Positions 44,422 to 55,914 of a DNA stretch of 64,000 nt are shown here, piece after piece. Origin of the DNA: Silene conica (taxonomy: Eukaryota; Streptophyta; Magnoliopsida; Caryophyllales; Caryophyllaceae); NCBI GenBank assembly GCA_029255685.2, contig CM055313.2:23723079-23787078 (forward strand). Direction: 5' to 3'. The position numbers and the translations under genes are program-made. The notes beneath the pieces are model-generated. The model did not search any database. It had not been told where the DNA came from and saw nothing but the letters and a program-made list of their open reading frames with translations. The first letter of the stretch is position 1. The number at the start of each line of letters is the position of its first letter.

Positions 44422-45902
44422 TGAAGAGTCTATTGATATAATATACTCAAGAAGGGGGGGTTGAATTGAGTATGCCTTCTTTTTAAATCTTCTTCGATGT
44501 GTGTATGGTTGTATGATGATCTTTGAGTAAAACAAATAATAAGGAGAGACACAATATTTTTGAAGTGGTTCAGTCTCACACTCTGAGACCTACGTCCACT
44601 ATTCTCGATTAATAAAATTAGTACCAACTATGGATTACAATTTTATCAAACCTACTCGTGCAACTTTGATGTTAGTCGCAACTCTATCTAGATACCGTTA
44701 AATATCTAGCTACGACAAATACCGTTAAATATTTGTCTTACAATGAGTACCGCTAAATACTCGTTCTATCTTACGTTAATAAGATAAAGTCTTCAATGTT
44801 TTCTTGGTGTCACAATCTTGAATGAATAAGATCAATGCTTGAGCACTTGAATCTTGAATCGGATATGACAATGAAAAGCTCGAATATTGAAGTATATGAT
44901 CGGCGGTTCTCTCTCTTGATTTGCGTGAATATGTGTGTGTATTTCGTGTAGATTAATGTGTCATAGGTAGTCTATTTATATAGAATATATATCTAGGTAA
45001 TTTAAACCCTAGATGATTTAGGAATATTACTTAAACTAGAATACTAGTCTTTTAGTAATACTACCTTAAATCTAATCTTAATATATTTAGGAAAGATTTA
45101 ATAATATACTATAAGTATTATATAAGGAATCAATTTCCTAATTCATATTTAGGAAAGATCTTTATATAATAAACAACTAGTATCCTTATTAAAACAACTT
45201 CCTAAACTATGTCAAAGATAATAAAATATATTATCACAATATAATCTTAGTTTGTTTAGGATATTAAATAAATACATAATATTTACTTAATATAATCCTA
45301 TACGAATTATGGTAATCGTGACATGTTACACGTTTCCCAAAGTCGTAACAAACTATATTTTCGATTATATTATTTGACAATTAAGATCATATAAAAATCC
45401 TTAGTTTATTTTAGTAATAAATAATTATCTCATAAGACAATTATTTATTCCTTATTTAACTAAAAGATATTTTATATAATCCTATCAAGATTAACAATTC
45501 CATATTTAGAATAGAATACCAATTAAACACTAGTTTATACACGACACTAATTTGGAAACAATCGTTTCATCAAAACACATATATTTCGATCATTTCTTCA
45601 TAGATATAGAGTTATAGCTACGAGCTATAACTTGAACCAAACTTGTACTAAAGCTATAGTTGATAAGTATTACTTTAGCTCATTATGCGCGCTTGTGATC
45701 TTCTATCAATCTTCGATTTAGTCAATTCATTGACTAATATGCTTGAATCTTTTATACTTGATTGATTAGATCTTGTTACTAATGTTCTGTACACTTAGCA
45801 CACGATTATACATACGAGTATATAATATATAAATAGCTAGACTTGTCATTGTCAAAACATAAACATATATACTATATATATATTTGAATATATGGTTCAA
45901 CA
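44422..45902 (-). repeat. 3' LTR of the SIRE element
   Basis: Partner of 54432-55914. It carries a TATA-like TATAAATAG on the minus strand near 44972-44983. Confidence 0.95.
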
Positions 45903-46790
45903 AATTCCCCCTTTTTGATGATGGCAAGTCTCTCTTAGATTTTGTGTCTAAGTGTATGTTCCCCCTCAATATAATAACGGTCATTCATAGTAAAGATTAA
46001 CTTAGGGTTTCTAGCTTCTATCTAACCCAAATCCTTTAAGAACCCTAAGAGACAATGAATTACGACAAGGAGCAAGCTTAGGCAAATTCTAATCTAAGTC
46101 GCATTTTTTCCCCCTCTTGACATCATCGAAAAGATGAGAACAAAGACATGAAACGACTAGAATAATATACAACGAAACATAAGCAAGCATATAAACGAGT
46201 CTAAAAATATGAACATAGAAAATATCACACAAACACATACGGAATGTCAAAAGATACACAACCAATCCGAATATACTATGCCAATGGGCCGAATATGTAA
46301 CAATAGAGTTTAAGAAAATTGGGCCTGACTAGGGTTAGGATAATATGGGCCAAGGGAAACAAAATAAAGTGGGCCGCATCAAAACAAGCTTAAAGTTTGG
46401 GCCGGTTAGGGTTAAGAAATCCGAAGAAGCAAAATAAGAAATAGCTTCGGATTCCTAATGGGCTAGGAGAGTAAATTGGGTTATAATTCCAAATTGTTTA
46501 TAAGTCCACCACCGGACTTGAGCAAAACAACAACAAACCAACTGTTAATTCGAAAGAAACAGAGACGGATATGGATAATCAAGAACGAGAACTTGAGCCC
46601 GGTGTCTAGGTATAAGGGTTCACGTAATCGGGTCGGGTACGAAACTCGAGTGTCTCCAACCTATCCAAGCAGCTATTCACGTTTCTCCCTTGAGCATTAA
46701 GCGCAATCTCGAAGTTGAGTACTTTGAGCGAGAGTGCCTTGACGGCCTCAAGTGCTTTGGAAGCATCCTCTCGCAACAACCCGTGGTCTC
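45903..46790 (-). other. 3' non-coding region and PPT of the SIRE element
   Basis: The reverse complement of 45903-45920 gives ATCAAAAAGGGGGAATT, the PPT at the LTR. The rest, to the end of the third ORF, holds no credible gene. Confidence 0.8.
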
Positions 46791-48112
46791 TCACCATGGC
46801 TCCTCCTTGAGTCGTGATGAAGGAGAGACGATCCTTATGGTGAGCAACTCCGAGCACACCACCGAGACTTCTGAGCCTATCTTAACCAATTGTTTATCAA
46901 CTTTCTCCATCCATTCTTTCACATCATCCTCAAAATCACGACCCCTCTTCTTACGACTTCCCCCTGCCTCATCATTGCTCTTCTGCCCTTCACATAAGCC
47001 GATAAGTTTTTCCATTTTTGCCTCAAGACCCGCGAATGATGGAGATGAATTCGAAGCGGATTCCGTACCAATATTCTTACCAAACGTAAGATCAATCCCC
47101 TCAAAACATATTCCCATTAATTTTAACACCTGATCACTCATCCTATCACGAGGCCTGATCCCAAAGCTTGAGTCATCAACGACTCCTTTCTTAAGCAGAA
47201 GCTCAGACACCCACATTCCATAGGGAATGTCGAGTGTAGAGCACGGTTTCTCCTTCACAAGAACACTCGAAATTTGCAAGATTTTGTTACAAACAAGCGA
47301 TGCCAAGTCAATCTTTATACCCTCTAACCAATTATACAACACCACTGCCTCAACACTTGATAGTTTATCCCTACCCCCTCGTCGTGGTAAGACCGTATTC
47401 CACAAAAAATTGACAAACAACTTTAGTTTTGGAGAGAAAGACACGGTCAACAACGGGCTATTCTCTGTTGCGGATTCATCAAAATATTTCTTAATAACCA
47501 TTTTTTGTTCCTTCGACACACACTCCACTCCTTCTTAGGATCAAGAACAAGACCATCTTGATCAAGCTTAAAAGTATCACAGAGATCAGATTTTGACACC
47601 AAGACATCTTTTCCATTTACTACGTCACACAACCCTTCATCACAGCCTCTCACCGACGCAAAAAATTGAACTATTTCAATTGGGAAAATCAGCCCAGAGA
47701 AGTTACTAATGTATTCCCAACCCTGAAACTTCAAGAACTCTTTAAAGAAAGACAAAGATTTCGAATTTTCAACCCATGACACCGGATAATAACGACCCCC
47801 ATGAATAGCATAAGGTAAAACACGTTCGATTAACATACCTTCTTGTTTAGTCATTCGAACCTTCTCAAGACCTTCCCTAGTAGCTTCTATAGAGTACTCG
47901 GAAAACAGAGGGCGCGGATTTTCAGACTGAGAGCCCAGTTCATGCATGTCATCGGGAATGGAGGAGGACGAGCGGTTGAGTTTGCGTCTTTTGCCATTGT
48001 TGGATGGTGGAGCTGTGGCGGCAATGGGTGTTGGAGACGGTGGGCGTGATGGAGTCGGTGAGGGTGGAGAGGGTTTCTTTTGTTGGGAGCGTGTGGCACG
48101 TGAAGGAGGCAT
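46791..48112 (-). pseudogene. Third ORF of the SIRE element (env-position ORF), one frameshift
   Basis: Two overlapping frames, 48112-47447 (221 codons) and 47528-46791 (245 codons), appear to be one gene of about 430-440 codons shifted by a single indel near 47500-47530. The N-terminus is proline- and serine-rich and basic (residues 1-50). The centre (FFASVRGCDEGLC...LVSKSDLCDTFKL, then KLFVNFLWNTVLPRRGGRD and LYNWLEGIKIDLASLVCNKI) recalls the 'putative plant transposon protein' domain found in extra ORFs of plant retroelements. The C-terminus is a charged, coiled-coil-like region with KKRGRD. I see no signal peptide or clear membrane span, so 'envelope-like' is only positional. It starts about 590 bp after the pol stop, so pol readthrough would not reach it. 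Confidence 0.7.
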
Positions 48113-48702
48113 GGTGGTGAGAAATGATGAAGTACGGTGGTTGATTTAGTCGAGGAGTGTTGAGATTTTGTGGAGGTTTTGGTGGGTTTTAATGGAGGTT
48201 TGGTTTATTTGAGAGTTTTTAGTGAAGGTGGGAGTTTGGGACGGTAAGAATGAGGTAAATGTGAGGTGAGAGGGTTGGTTGGGGTAATAATTGAGGTTTG
48301 GGTGAAAGTCAAGGGCTAGGGAAATAGGGGGGTCACGTGGCAGTTAGTGGTGTGGTTAGGGGATATGTGGGACGTGGCAATGGGGACCAACACACGTAAT
48401 TTGTGTGTTAATTTAGGTAAGTTTATTTTGTTAAATTTTGATTTTATTTTTAGTAATATTTATATATTATTATTATGTATAATTTGTAATATGTATTCTT
48501 GGAGTAAATTATAATATGTGACGTAATATAATTTTGAGATTGGTTGTACACACATTCATACATAAATTGTATAACATAATTATGATCACAAAGATTATCA
48601 TCGAATACATACATGCACATGCAGCGGAGTATACGGACACAGTCATATAATCTCATCTAAACCGTAGTCAATCATTGGGTTATTTTTGCTTTTAAGATTT
48701 GA
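48113..48702 (-). other. Intergenic stretch between SIRE pol and the third ORF
   Basis: 590 bp without a gene: a purine/pyrimidine-skewed part next to the third ORF (48120-48330), then AT-rich sequence up to the pol stop. It might hold a promoter or splice acceptor for the third ORF, but no clear site is visible. Confidence 0.5.
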
Positions 48703-51700
48703 TTAGGTGCCACCGATTAAACCAATTTCCAATCGCAAAGTCTCAAAGCGTTCTCTAGCCAATGGTTTAGTGAAGATATCTGCCCATTGTTTTTCCGTAC
48801 TACAAAATTCCAATTTTATATTTTTCTTTTCAACATGGTCTCTTAGAAAGTGGTGTCTAATTTCAATATGTTTAGTTCTCGAGTGCTGGGCTGGGTTTTT
48901 AGATATAATTATAGCACTCGTATTATCACATAATATAGGCACACATCCAACATCAACACCATAATCATGTAACTGTTGTTTTAACCATAAAAGTTGAGAA
49001 CATACCAGTGCGGCTGCAATATATTCTGCTTCAGCAGTTGAGAGAGCGACAGAATTTTGTTTCTTGGATCCCCAAGATATAATACAAGGACCTACAAAGG
49101 TAGCAAGTCCGGAGGTACTTTTTCTGTCTAAGGAACATCCTGCATAATCCGCATCTGAATATCCTACTAGGTTAAAGTTACAGTCCATAGGATACCATAG
49201 ATATAATTTTGAGGTTCCGATTAGGTATCTTAATATTCTTTTAACTGCAATCATGTGTGATTCTTTTGGTGCAGATTGGAATCTCGCACAAACACAGACA
49301 CTAAACATTATATCTGGACGAATTACTGTAAGATAAAGAAGTAAGCCAATCATACCTCGGTAAGTTGTTTCATCTACAGACTTACCATCTTCGTCTTTGG
49401 TTAACTTCTTATCTGTGACCATTGGAGTGGGCATTGCATGAGAGGTTTCCATTCCGAATTTCTTTAGCAACTCTTTGACGTATTTTTGTTGATGAACCTT
49501 GATTCTTTCTTCAGTTTGTTGTATTTGAAATCCAAGGAAGAACTTTAGTTCTCCCATCATACTCATCTCGAACTCAGAAGTCATCAACTCAGAGAAGTAC
49601 TTGCACAACTTTTTGTTAGTTGAGCCAAAAATAATATCGTCAACATAGATCTGAACGACTAGTAGATCTGAGTTTTCGCTTTTAAGAAATAGGGTTTTAT
49701 CTACAGACCCTCTCTTGAATCCACTTTCCAATAGGAACTTTGATAATCTGTCGTACCATGCCCTAGGTGCTTGTTTCAGGCCATAGAGAGCTTTGTCCAA
49801 CTTAAATACATGATCCTTGAGTTTGCTATCAGGAAATCCGGGAGGTTGTTCAACAAATACTTCCTCTTGGAGATAGCCATTAAGAAATGCAGTCTTAACG
49901 TCCATCTGAAAAAGCTTCATTCCCTTGTGTGCTGCAAATGCAATGAGTAATCTTATTGCCTCAAGACGAGCAACAGGAGCAAAGGTTTCGTCATAATCGA
50001 TCCCCTCCTGTTGGTTGTATCCTTGAACCACTAGTCTGGCCTTATTTCGCACAATGACTCCAGTGTCATCCAGTTTGTTTCTGAATACCCATCTAGTTCC
50101 AATGACAGTTCTGTCCTTAGGTCGAGGAACAAGATGCCAAACTTTGTTTCTTTCGAATTCCTGGAGTTCTTCTTGCATGGCAACTATCCAGTCTGGTTCT
50201 GCGAGAGCTTCCTTGATATTTGAAGGTTCAATGGTGGAGAGGAAGGAGTAGAATGAGCAAAAGTTATTTAAGCTCCTTCGTGTCTGAACTCCATCTGTCA
50301 GACTTCCTATGACATTGTCCAAAGGATGAGAGCCTTTGTATCTCCAGTTCCTTGATTGATTATTAGCATTACCTGAACTTGACTCGGGATCTTGAGTTGT
50401 TCCCCCTGAATCCAAACCTGGGTTTATAGTAGGGTCAGGTATAACTCTGGCCTCTTCCCTTTGGTTTTGATTCAAAGTTACAGCTTCATTAGCTGTAACT
50501 CTGGGTTCCAAGTCATTGGTTTGAGAGTTATCTACAGTATCATCAACTGTAGTTTCATCTCTCGCACCATTTTCTCCCAAGTTGAGTTCATCATGAGTTC
50601 CTTGAGGTTCTCCTTCGTCAATTTCCATTTCAGGAGGATCTTCCCTTGATAACCTGAAATCAGGTTCGTCTAGGTTTTCCTCTATATCCCGTAATGGCTT
50701 ATCGAAGACATTATTCTCATCAAAGATAACATGAATACTTTCCTCTATGCATAACGTACGTTTGTTAAAAACTTTGTAGGCTTTACTATGATCTGAATAT
50801 CCTATAAAGATTGCTTCATCACTTCTAGGGTCGAATTTGCTTAATCTGTTTTTACCATTGTTGTGAACAAAGCATTTAATACCAAAGCATCTTAAATGAG
50901 ATATGTTTGGTTTACGACTTCGAAGAAGTTCATAAGGTGTCTTTTTAAGAATAGGTCTAATCATAGCACGGTTATGAATATAGCAAGCTGTACTTATAGC
51001 CTCAGCCCAAAAGTTTCTAGGTAGGCCACTACAAAGAAGCATTGTTCTAGCCATGTCTTCTAGGGTTCTGTTCATTCGTTCTACGACTCCATTTTGTTGA
51101 GGGGTTCTAGGGGCCGAGAAGTTATGTCCAACACCATTGGTTTTACAGAACTCAATAAAAGCATGATTGTCGAACTCAGTTCCATGGTCAGTACGGATTG
51201 TTACTAGGTTTGATTTATATTTGTTTTGAACAAGTTTCATGAGACTAACAAATTCATCGAATGTTTCGTCTTTAGAATGAAGAAAGATTGGCCAAACAAA
51301 TCTAGAGTAATCATCAACTAGAACGAAAACGTACATGGAACCACCTCTGCTTCTTACCTTCATAGGGCCACATAGATCCATGTGTACTAGTTCAAGAGCT
51401 TGTTCTGTGCTTACCACTCTTTTTGGCTTAAAGGATGATCTGACGTGTTTACATCGTGCACATGTGTCACACATCTTTTCTTGATCAAATTTGATCTTTG
51501 GAAGACCTTCGACCAAGTCCCATCTTTTCAGCTTACTTAGAATAGGTGAGCTAATATGACCAAATCTCTTGTGCCATAGACATGGATCATCTAACGTAAC
51601 TTTCATGCATGATAGAGAATCAGTAGGTACAACATTTAAATCAATCATATAAACATTTTTCATCTTGTGACCTTCAAGTATTACTTTACTGGTGCCTTCT

Positions 51701-52011
51701 AAGATTATACGACATATATCTGAATGAAAAACCACTTTATTTCCTTTGTCACATAATTGAGATATACTGATAAGATTGTGTTTGAGACCACTTACAAGGT
51801 ATACATCATTTATAGCATGAGAGGATGAAATACCTATCTTACCAATTCCGATGATCTTTCCCTTTTTGTTATCACCAAATGTGACTTTACCTCCATCAAA
51901 GGGTTTAAGGGTTTGGAATAGATTTACGTCGCCTGTCATATGTCTTGAGCATCCACTGTCGAGATACCATAGGTTATTTTCCTTGGCGACAAACTGCACG
52001 AATAATTTCAA
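48703..52011 (-). CDS. pol: SIRE pol: protease tail, integrase, reverse transcriptase, RNase H
   Basis: 1102 codons open on the minus strand. Order: protease active site [10 protein letters not shown] (near residue 18); pre-integrase zinc-binding H/C region LWHKRFGHI...CDTCARCKH (about 142-185); integrase core with D in VHMDLCGP (about 211), D in IRTDHGTEF (about 274) and E in GVVERMNRT (about 310), which fits D-D-35-E; reverse transcriptase with [14 protein letters not shown] and YVDD (about 789); RNase H with [18 protein letters not shown] (about 990) and LCDNTSAI. It ends LIGGT-TAA. All catalytic residues that I can identify are present. The first codon shown is a TTG inside the protease region, not a true start: the frame is entered from gag, and a +1 shift and stops now separate them. 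Confidence 0.93.
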   Translation of the reverse strand: MKLFVQFVAKENNLWYLDSGCSRHMTGDVNLFQTLKPFDGGKVTFGDNKKGKIIGIGKIGISSSHAINDVYLVSGLKHNLISISQLCDKGNKVVFHSDICRIILEGTSKVILEGHKMKNVYMIDLNVVPTDSLSCMKVTLDDPCLWHKRFGHISSPILSKLKRWDLVEGLPKIKFDQEKMCDTCARCKHVRSSFKPKRVVSTEQALELVHMDLCGPMKVRSRGGSMYVFVLVDDYSRFVWPIFLHSKDETFDEFVSLMKLVQNKYKSNLVTIRTDHGTEFDNHAFIEFCKTNGVGHNFSAPRTPQQNGVVERMNRTLEDMARTMLLCSGLPRNFWAEAISTACYIHNRAMIRPILKKTPYELLRSRKPNISHLRCFGIKCFVHNNGKNRLSKFDPRSDEAIFIGYSDHSKAYKVFNKRTLCIEESIHVIFDENNVFDKPLRDIEENLDEPDFRLSREDPPEMEIDEGEPQGTHDELNLGENGARDETTVDDTVDNSQTNDLEPRVTANEAVTLNQNQREEARVIPDPTINPGLDSGGTTQDPESSSGNANNQSRNWRYKGSHPLDNVIGSLTDGVQTRRSLNNFCSFYSFLSTIEPSNIKEALAEPDWIVAMQEELQEFERNKVWHLVPRPKDRTVIGTRWVFRNKLDDTGVIVRNKARLVVQGYNQQEGIDYDETFAPVARLEAIRLLIAFAAHKGMKLFQMDVKTAFLNGYLQEEVFVEQPPGFPDSKLKDHVFKLDKALYGLKQAPRAWYDRLSKFLLESGFKRGSVDKTLFLKSENSDLLVVQIYVDDIIFGSTNKKLCKYFSELMTSEFEMSMMGELKFFLGFQIQQTEERIKVHQQKYVKELLKKFGMETSHAMPTPMVTDKKLTKDEDGKSVDETTYRGMIGLLLYLTVIRPDIMFSVCVCARFQSAPKESHMIAVKRILRYLIGTSKLYLWYPMDCNFNLVGYSDADYAGCSLDRKSTSGLATFVGPCIISWGSKKQNSVALSTAEAEYIAAALVCSQLLWLKQQLHDYGVDVGCVPILCDNTSAIIISKNPAQHSRTKHIEIRHHFLRDHVEKKNIKLEFCSTEKQWADIFTKPLARERFETLRLEIGLIGGT

Positions 52012-52115
52012 AGACAGGATTTAGGTACCCAAGCATACTTGGGTCCTTTGTTGTTAGTAATCACAAATACATCTTCCTTTTCAACCCAGACTTGTCTTAC
52101 ATAGGTCTTTCTGTA

Positions 52116-54392
52116 TTAGTAGTAGTTGGGTTTTGATGTTCTTGTGTAGGTCTTAGTTTGGACTCTAGGTGACCAATTTTTGTGTGTTGTTTGTTGAGGA
52201 GTTTGTTTGGTTCTATTTTTCTTTTCTTCGTAATCAAATGTCATGTCATAGAACCATCTGTGGTCAATGTTTCTTTCCTCAGTTTTGTCATCATCACTAT
52301 CAGAGACAGAAATAGTGTCGCTTGGGATTCCTAAGGATTTAACAAACTTGACTCCGGTTTTAAAGTCTTGTGCGTGTTTTACACAGTTTTCTCGGAGGTG
52401 TCCAGTGTGGCCACAATAAGTGCATATTAAATACTCAGGAAGGTCGACATATTTTCTTCTTCTAAAGTCTCTGTCTGTTGGGCTTTGCTTACACTTTGAG
52501 TGATCCCTTCTTCCATAACACTCGTGTCCTAACCCCATCTTCATGTTGTTGTCGGATTGTTTAGTTAGAAAGTTTAGAACGTTAGTGCTGCCTTCCCATT
52601 TGTCGTGAACCTTCCGAGCATGAAGAAGGAGGTCTTTTAGGGAGTCTATTTCTTTCTTACATTCACTGTGGTCAGTGTTGTTAGACTCTTTTAGGTTTTG
52701 AATGTCTTTATGAAAGTCGGACACAATTTTGGCATGTTCCTTCTTGATTTTAGATAGATTGAATTCTAGATCCATAATCTTGCTTTCGAGGATCTCAACT
52801 TCTTCTAGATGAGTCTCATCTTCGACCATAATCGAAGATTTGGACTTTAGAAGCTCATTAGCCTTTCTCAAATCTGAAGTTATAGCTTCATTAGCTATAA
52901 CTTTAGATTGAAGCTCTTTGATGTTGAGTTTCAGTTTTGAGGTTATAGCTTCATTAGCTATAACTTTAGACTCAAGAACCTTTTTCTCAGACATAACTGT
53001 TTCCAATTTAGCATTTGCTTCAATGCTTATTTTGGATTTCAATTTCTTAGCTTTGGCTTTCAGAAGTTGATTTTCCTCAGCAATATCGAGGATCTGTTCC
53101 TTCAAATCATCTAATTCAAGGCTTTGCTCATGACATTGGTCTAGGGTTTCCTCAAAGTATTTGATTAACATAGCCTTAGATAAATTCTTAAATTGACTTT
53201 TGAGTTGAAGAAAATTTACCTCTTCATCGTCGTCGTCGTCTGAGTCGGATTCTCCAAGGAGACACATATGAGATGCTTCATCTTCATTGTTGTCGTCTGA
53301 GATTAGATCTAGGCTGACGTTGCTTAGGCACAAGTGTGCTACCTCGTCTTCTTCTGAGTCCTCGTCATCCTCAGATTCTAATTCTCCCCAGCATGATGCA
53401 AGCATCACTTTTTTGAACTCTGTTTTGGTCTTTTCTCTTTTTGACTTGTCTTTGATTTTGTCCCAGCTTGGACAATCCTTGATCATATGATCTTGTTGAC
53501 CACAATTAAAACATCCCCTTTTGAAGAATGTTTGTTTGGTGTCAGTTTTCTTTTTATCGACTGTTTTGTTGTTAGAGTTTTTGTATCTACCCTTGAAAAC
53601 TGCTTTCTTAAATCGTCTTGCGAATAGAACTGTTTCGTCCTCAAGTTCTTCTTCGCATACTTCGCTTGTGGAGGCTTGTAGGACGACTCCTTTCCCTTTA
53701 GAATCATCATCGTCTTTATTTAGTATGATCTCGTGTGCCATTAGAGATCCAATTAGCTCTTGGTAAGTAATCTGAGATAGATCACGTGCTTCCTCTATGG
53801 CCGTGACCTTTGGTTGCCATTTTTTAGTGAGACTCCTAAGAATCTTACGAATGATATCCTCAGAATCGATCTTTCTGCCAAGGTTCCGCAGTTCATTAAT
53901 AATACAAGAAAATCGTGCAGACATGCTATCAATAGATTCATTCTTTTCCATATTGACAAGTTCATATCTTTGAATGAGCAAGTCTATACGATGTTTCCTG
54001 ACTGCGGATGTTCCTTCATAGGCAAGTTCGAGACTATCCCATATTTCCTTAGCGGAACTACAAGATGAGAATCTATCAAATTCTGAGGTTATCATACCGT
54101 TCTGTAGGAGGCTCATGGCCTTAGAGTTTTTCTCTGCAATTTTGTAGTCACTTTCCACATAATCGCTTTCCATCTTTTCATAGGTTGTTCCATTGGCGGC
54201 GGCGACCAAGATCTTCTTTGGTCCAGTTTGGATGATCTTCCAACATTCCCAATCACATCCCTTGATGTAATGAGTCATCATATTCTTCCATAGACTATAG
54301 TTTTTGCCATCGAAGATAGGGCACTTGAGATGCTTGGAATCCATTGTTGAAAGGGTATATAATATAGAATCAATAGAAGGATCAAAAGTCAC
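52116..54392 (-). CDS. gag: SIRE gag: capsid/nucleocapsid polyprotein
   Basis: 758 codons. The Met at residue 17 (54344, MDSKHLKCPIFDGKNY) is the likely start by family pattern; the upstream ATG lies only about 25 bp from the PBS. Residues of about 20-230 form the Copia gag domain (FDGKNYSLWKNMMTHYI; KEIWDSLELAYEGTSAVRKH). A zinc knuckle CFNCGQQDHMIKDC lies near 293-306. Acidic D/E-rich stretches follow. A long coiled-coil-like region (about 395-620) has a duplicated KVIANEAITS motif. A second knuckle CTYCGHTGHLRENC lies near 655-668. Two widely spaced knuckles are a SIRE trait. The frame ends in TAA at 52116-52118; the following 30-odd codons still read like the gag-protease link. Confidence 0.92.
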   Translation of the reverse strand: MTFDPSIDSILYTLSTMDSKHLKCPIFDGKNYSLWKNMMTHYIKGCDWECWKIIQTGPKKILVAAANGTTYEKMESDYVESDYKIAEKNSKAMSLLQNGMITSEFDRFSSCSSAKEIWDSLELAYEGTSAVRKHRIDLLIQRYELVNMEKNESIDSMSARFSCIINELRNLGRKIDSEDIIRKILRSLTKKWQPKVTAIEEARDLSQITYQELIGSLMAHEIILNKDDDDSKGKGVVLQASTSEVCEEELEDETVLFARRFKKAVFKGRYKNSNNKTVDKKKTDTKQTFFKRGCFNCGQQDHMIKDCPSWDKIKDKSKREKTKTEFKKVMLASCWGELESEDDEDSEEDEVAHLCLSNVSLDLISDDNNEDEASHMCLLGESDSDDDDDEEVNFLQLKSQFKNLSKAMLIKYFEETLDQCHEQSLELDDLKEQILDIAEENQLLKAKAKKLKSKISIEANAKLETVMSEKKVLESKVIANEAITSKLKLNIKELQSKVIANEAITSDLRKANELLKSKSSIMVEDETHLEEVEILESKIMDLEFNLSKIKKEHAKIVSDFHKDIQNLKESNNTDHSECKKEIDSLKDLLLHARKVHDKWEGSTNVLNFLTKQSDNNMKMGLGHECYGRRDHSKCKQSPTDRDFRRRKYVDLPEYLICTYCGHTGHLRENCVKHAQDFKTGVKFVKSLGIPSDTISVSDSDDDKTEERNIDHRWFYDMTFDYEEKKNRTKQTPQQTTHKNWSPRVQTKTYTRTSKPNYY

Positions 54393-54417
54393 GCGGCTAG
54401 GCGATCAAGAGCACGAG

Positions 54418-54429
54418 GCTCTGATACCA
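54418..54429 (-). other. Primer binding site of the SIRE element
   Basis: The minus strand reads TGGTATCAGAGC, two bases from the 5' LTR. The leader between it and gag is very short, unlike the 2-kb leader of the Angela-like elements. Confidence 0.94.
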
Positions 54430-54431
54430 AT

Positions 54432-55914
54432 TGAAGAGTCTATTGATATAATATACTCAAGAAGGGGGGGTTGAATTGAGTATGCCTTCTTTTTAAATCT
54501 TCTTCGATGTGTGTATGGTTGTATGATGATCTTTGAGTAAAACAAATAATAAGGAGAGACACAATATTTTTGAAGTGGTTCAGTCTCACACTCTGAGACC
54601 TACGTCCACTATTCTCGATTAATAAAATTAGTACCAACTATGGATTACAAATTTATCAAACCTACTCGTGCAACTTTGATGTTAGTCGCAACTCTATCTA
54701 GATACCGTTAAATATCTAGCTACGACAAATACCGTTAAATATTTGTCTTACAATGAGTACCGCTAAATACTCGTTCTATCTTACGTTAATAAGATAAAGT
54801 CTTCAATGTTTTCTTGGTGTCACAATCTTGAATGAATAAGATCAATGCTTGAGCACTTGAATCTTGAATCGGATATGACAATGAAAAGCTCGAATATTGA
54901 AGTATATGATCGGCGGTTCTCTCTCTTGATTTGCGTGAATATGTGTGTGTATTTCGTGTAGATTAATGTGTCATAGGTAGTCTATTTATATAGAATATAT
55001 ATCTAGGTAATTTAAACCCTAGATGATTTAGGAATATTACTTAAACTAGAATACTAGTCTTTTAGTAATACTACCTTAAATCTAATCTTAATATATTTAG
55101 GAAAGATTTAATAATATACTATAAGTATTATATAAGGAATCAATTTCCTAATTCATATTTAGGAAAGATCTTTATATAATAAACAACTAGTATCCTTATT
55201 AAAACAACTTCCTAAACTATGTCAAAGATAATAAAATATATTATCACAATATAATCTTAGTTTGTTTAGGATATTAAATAAATACATAATATTTACTTAA
55301 TATAATCCTATACGAATTATGGTAATCGTGACATGTTACACGTTTCCCAAAGTCGTAACAAACTATATTTTCGATTATATTATTTGACAATTAAGATCAT
55401 ATAAAAATCCTTAGTTTATTTTAGTAATAAATAATTATCTCATAAGACAATTATTTATTCCTTATTTAACTAAAAGATATTTTATATAATCCTATCAAGA
55501 TTAACAATTCCATATTTAGAATAGAATACCAATTAAACACTAGTTTATACACGACACTAATTTGGAAACAATCGTTTCATCAAAACACATATATTTCGAT
55601 CATTTCTTCATAGATATAGAGTTATAGCTACGAGCTATAACTTGAACCAAACTTGTACTAAAGCTATAGTTGATAAGTATAACTTTAGCTCATTATGCGC
55701 GCTTGTGATCTTCTATCAATCTTCGATTTAGTCAATTCATTGACTAATATGCTTGAATCTTTTATACTTGATTGATTAGATCTTGTTACTAATGTTCTGT
55801 ACACTTAGCACACGATTATACATACGAGTATATAATATATAAATAGCTAGACTTGTCATTATCAAAACATAAACATATATACTATATATATATATTTGAA
55901 TATATGGTTCAACA
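54432..55914 (-). repeat. 5' LTR of the SIRE element
   Basis: 1483 bp, nearly identical to 44422-45902. TSD AAGCC follows at 55915-55919. Confidence 0.95.

Larger units (their letters stand above)
44422..55914 (-). mobile_element. SIRE-type Ty1/Copia retrotransposon, nearly intact (11493 bp)
   Basis: LTRs of 1481 bp (44422-45902) and 1483 bp (54432-55914) run TGAAGAGTC...GGTTCAACA on the plus strand. TSD AAGCC lies at 44417-44421 and 55915-55919 in the outer Copia pol. Minus-strand order: 5' LTR, PBS, gag, pol, third ORF, PPT, 3' LTR. The LTRs differ at about three bases plus one 2-bp length change, so the insertion is young. The large size, long gag with two zinc knuckles and a coiled coil, and an extra ORF after pol are typical of SIRE/Maximus. 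Only a shift at gag-pol and one in the third ORF disturb it. Confidence 0.93.
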
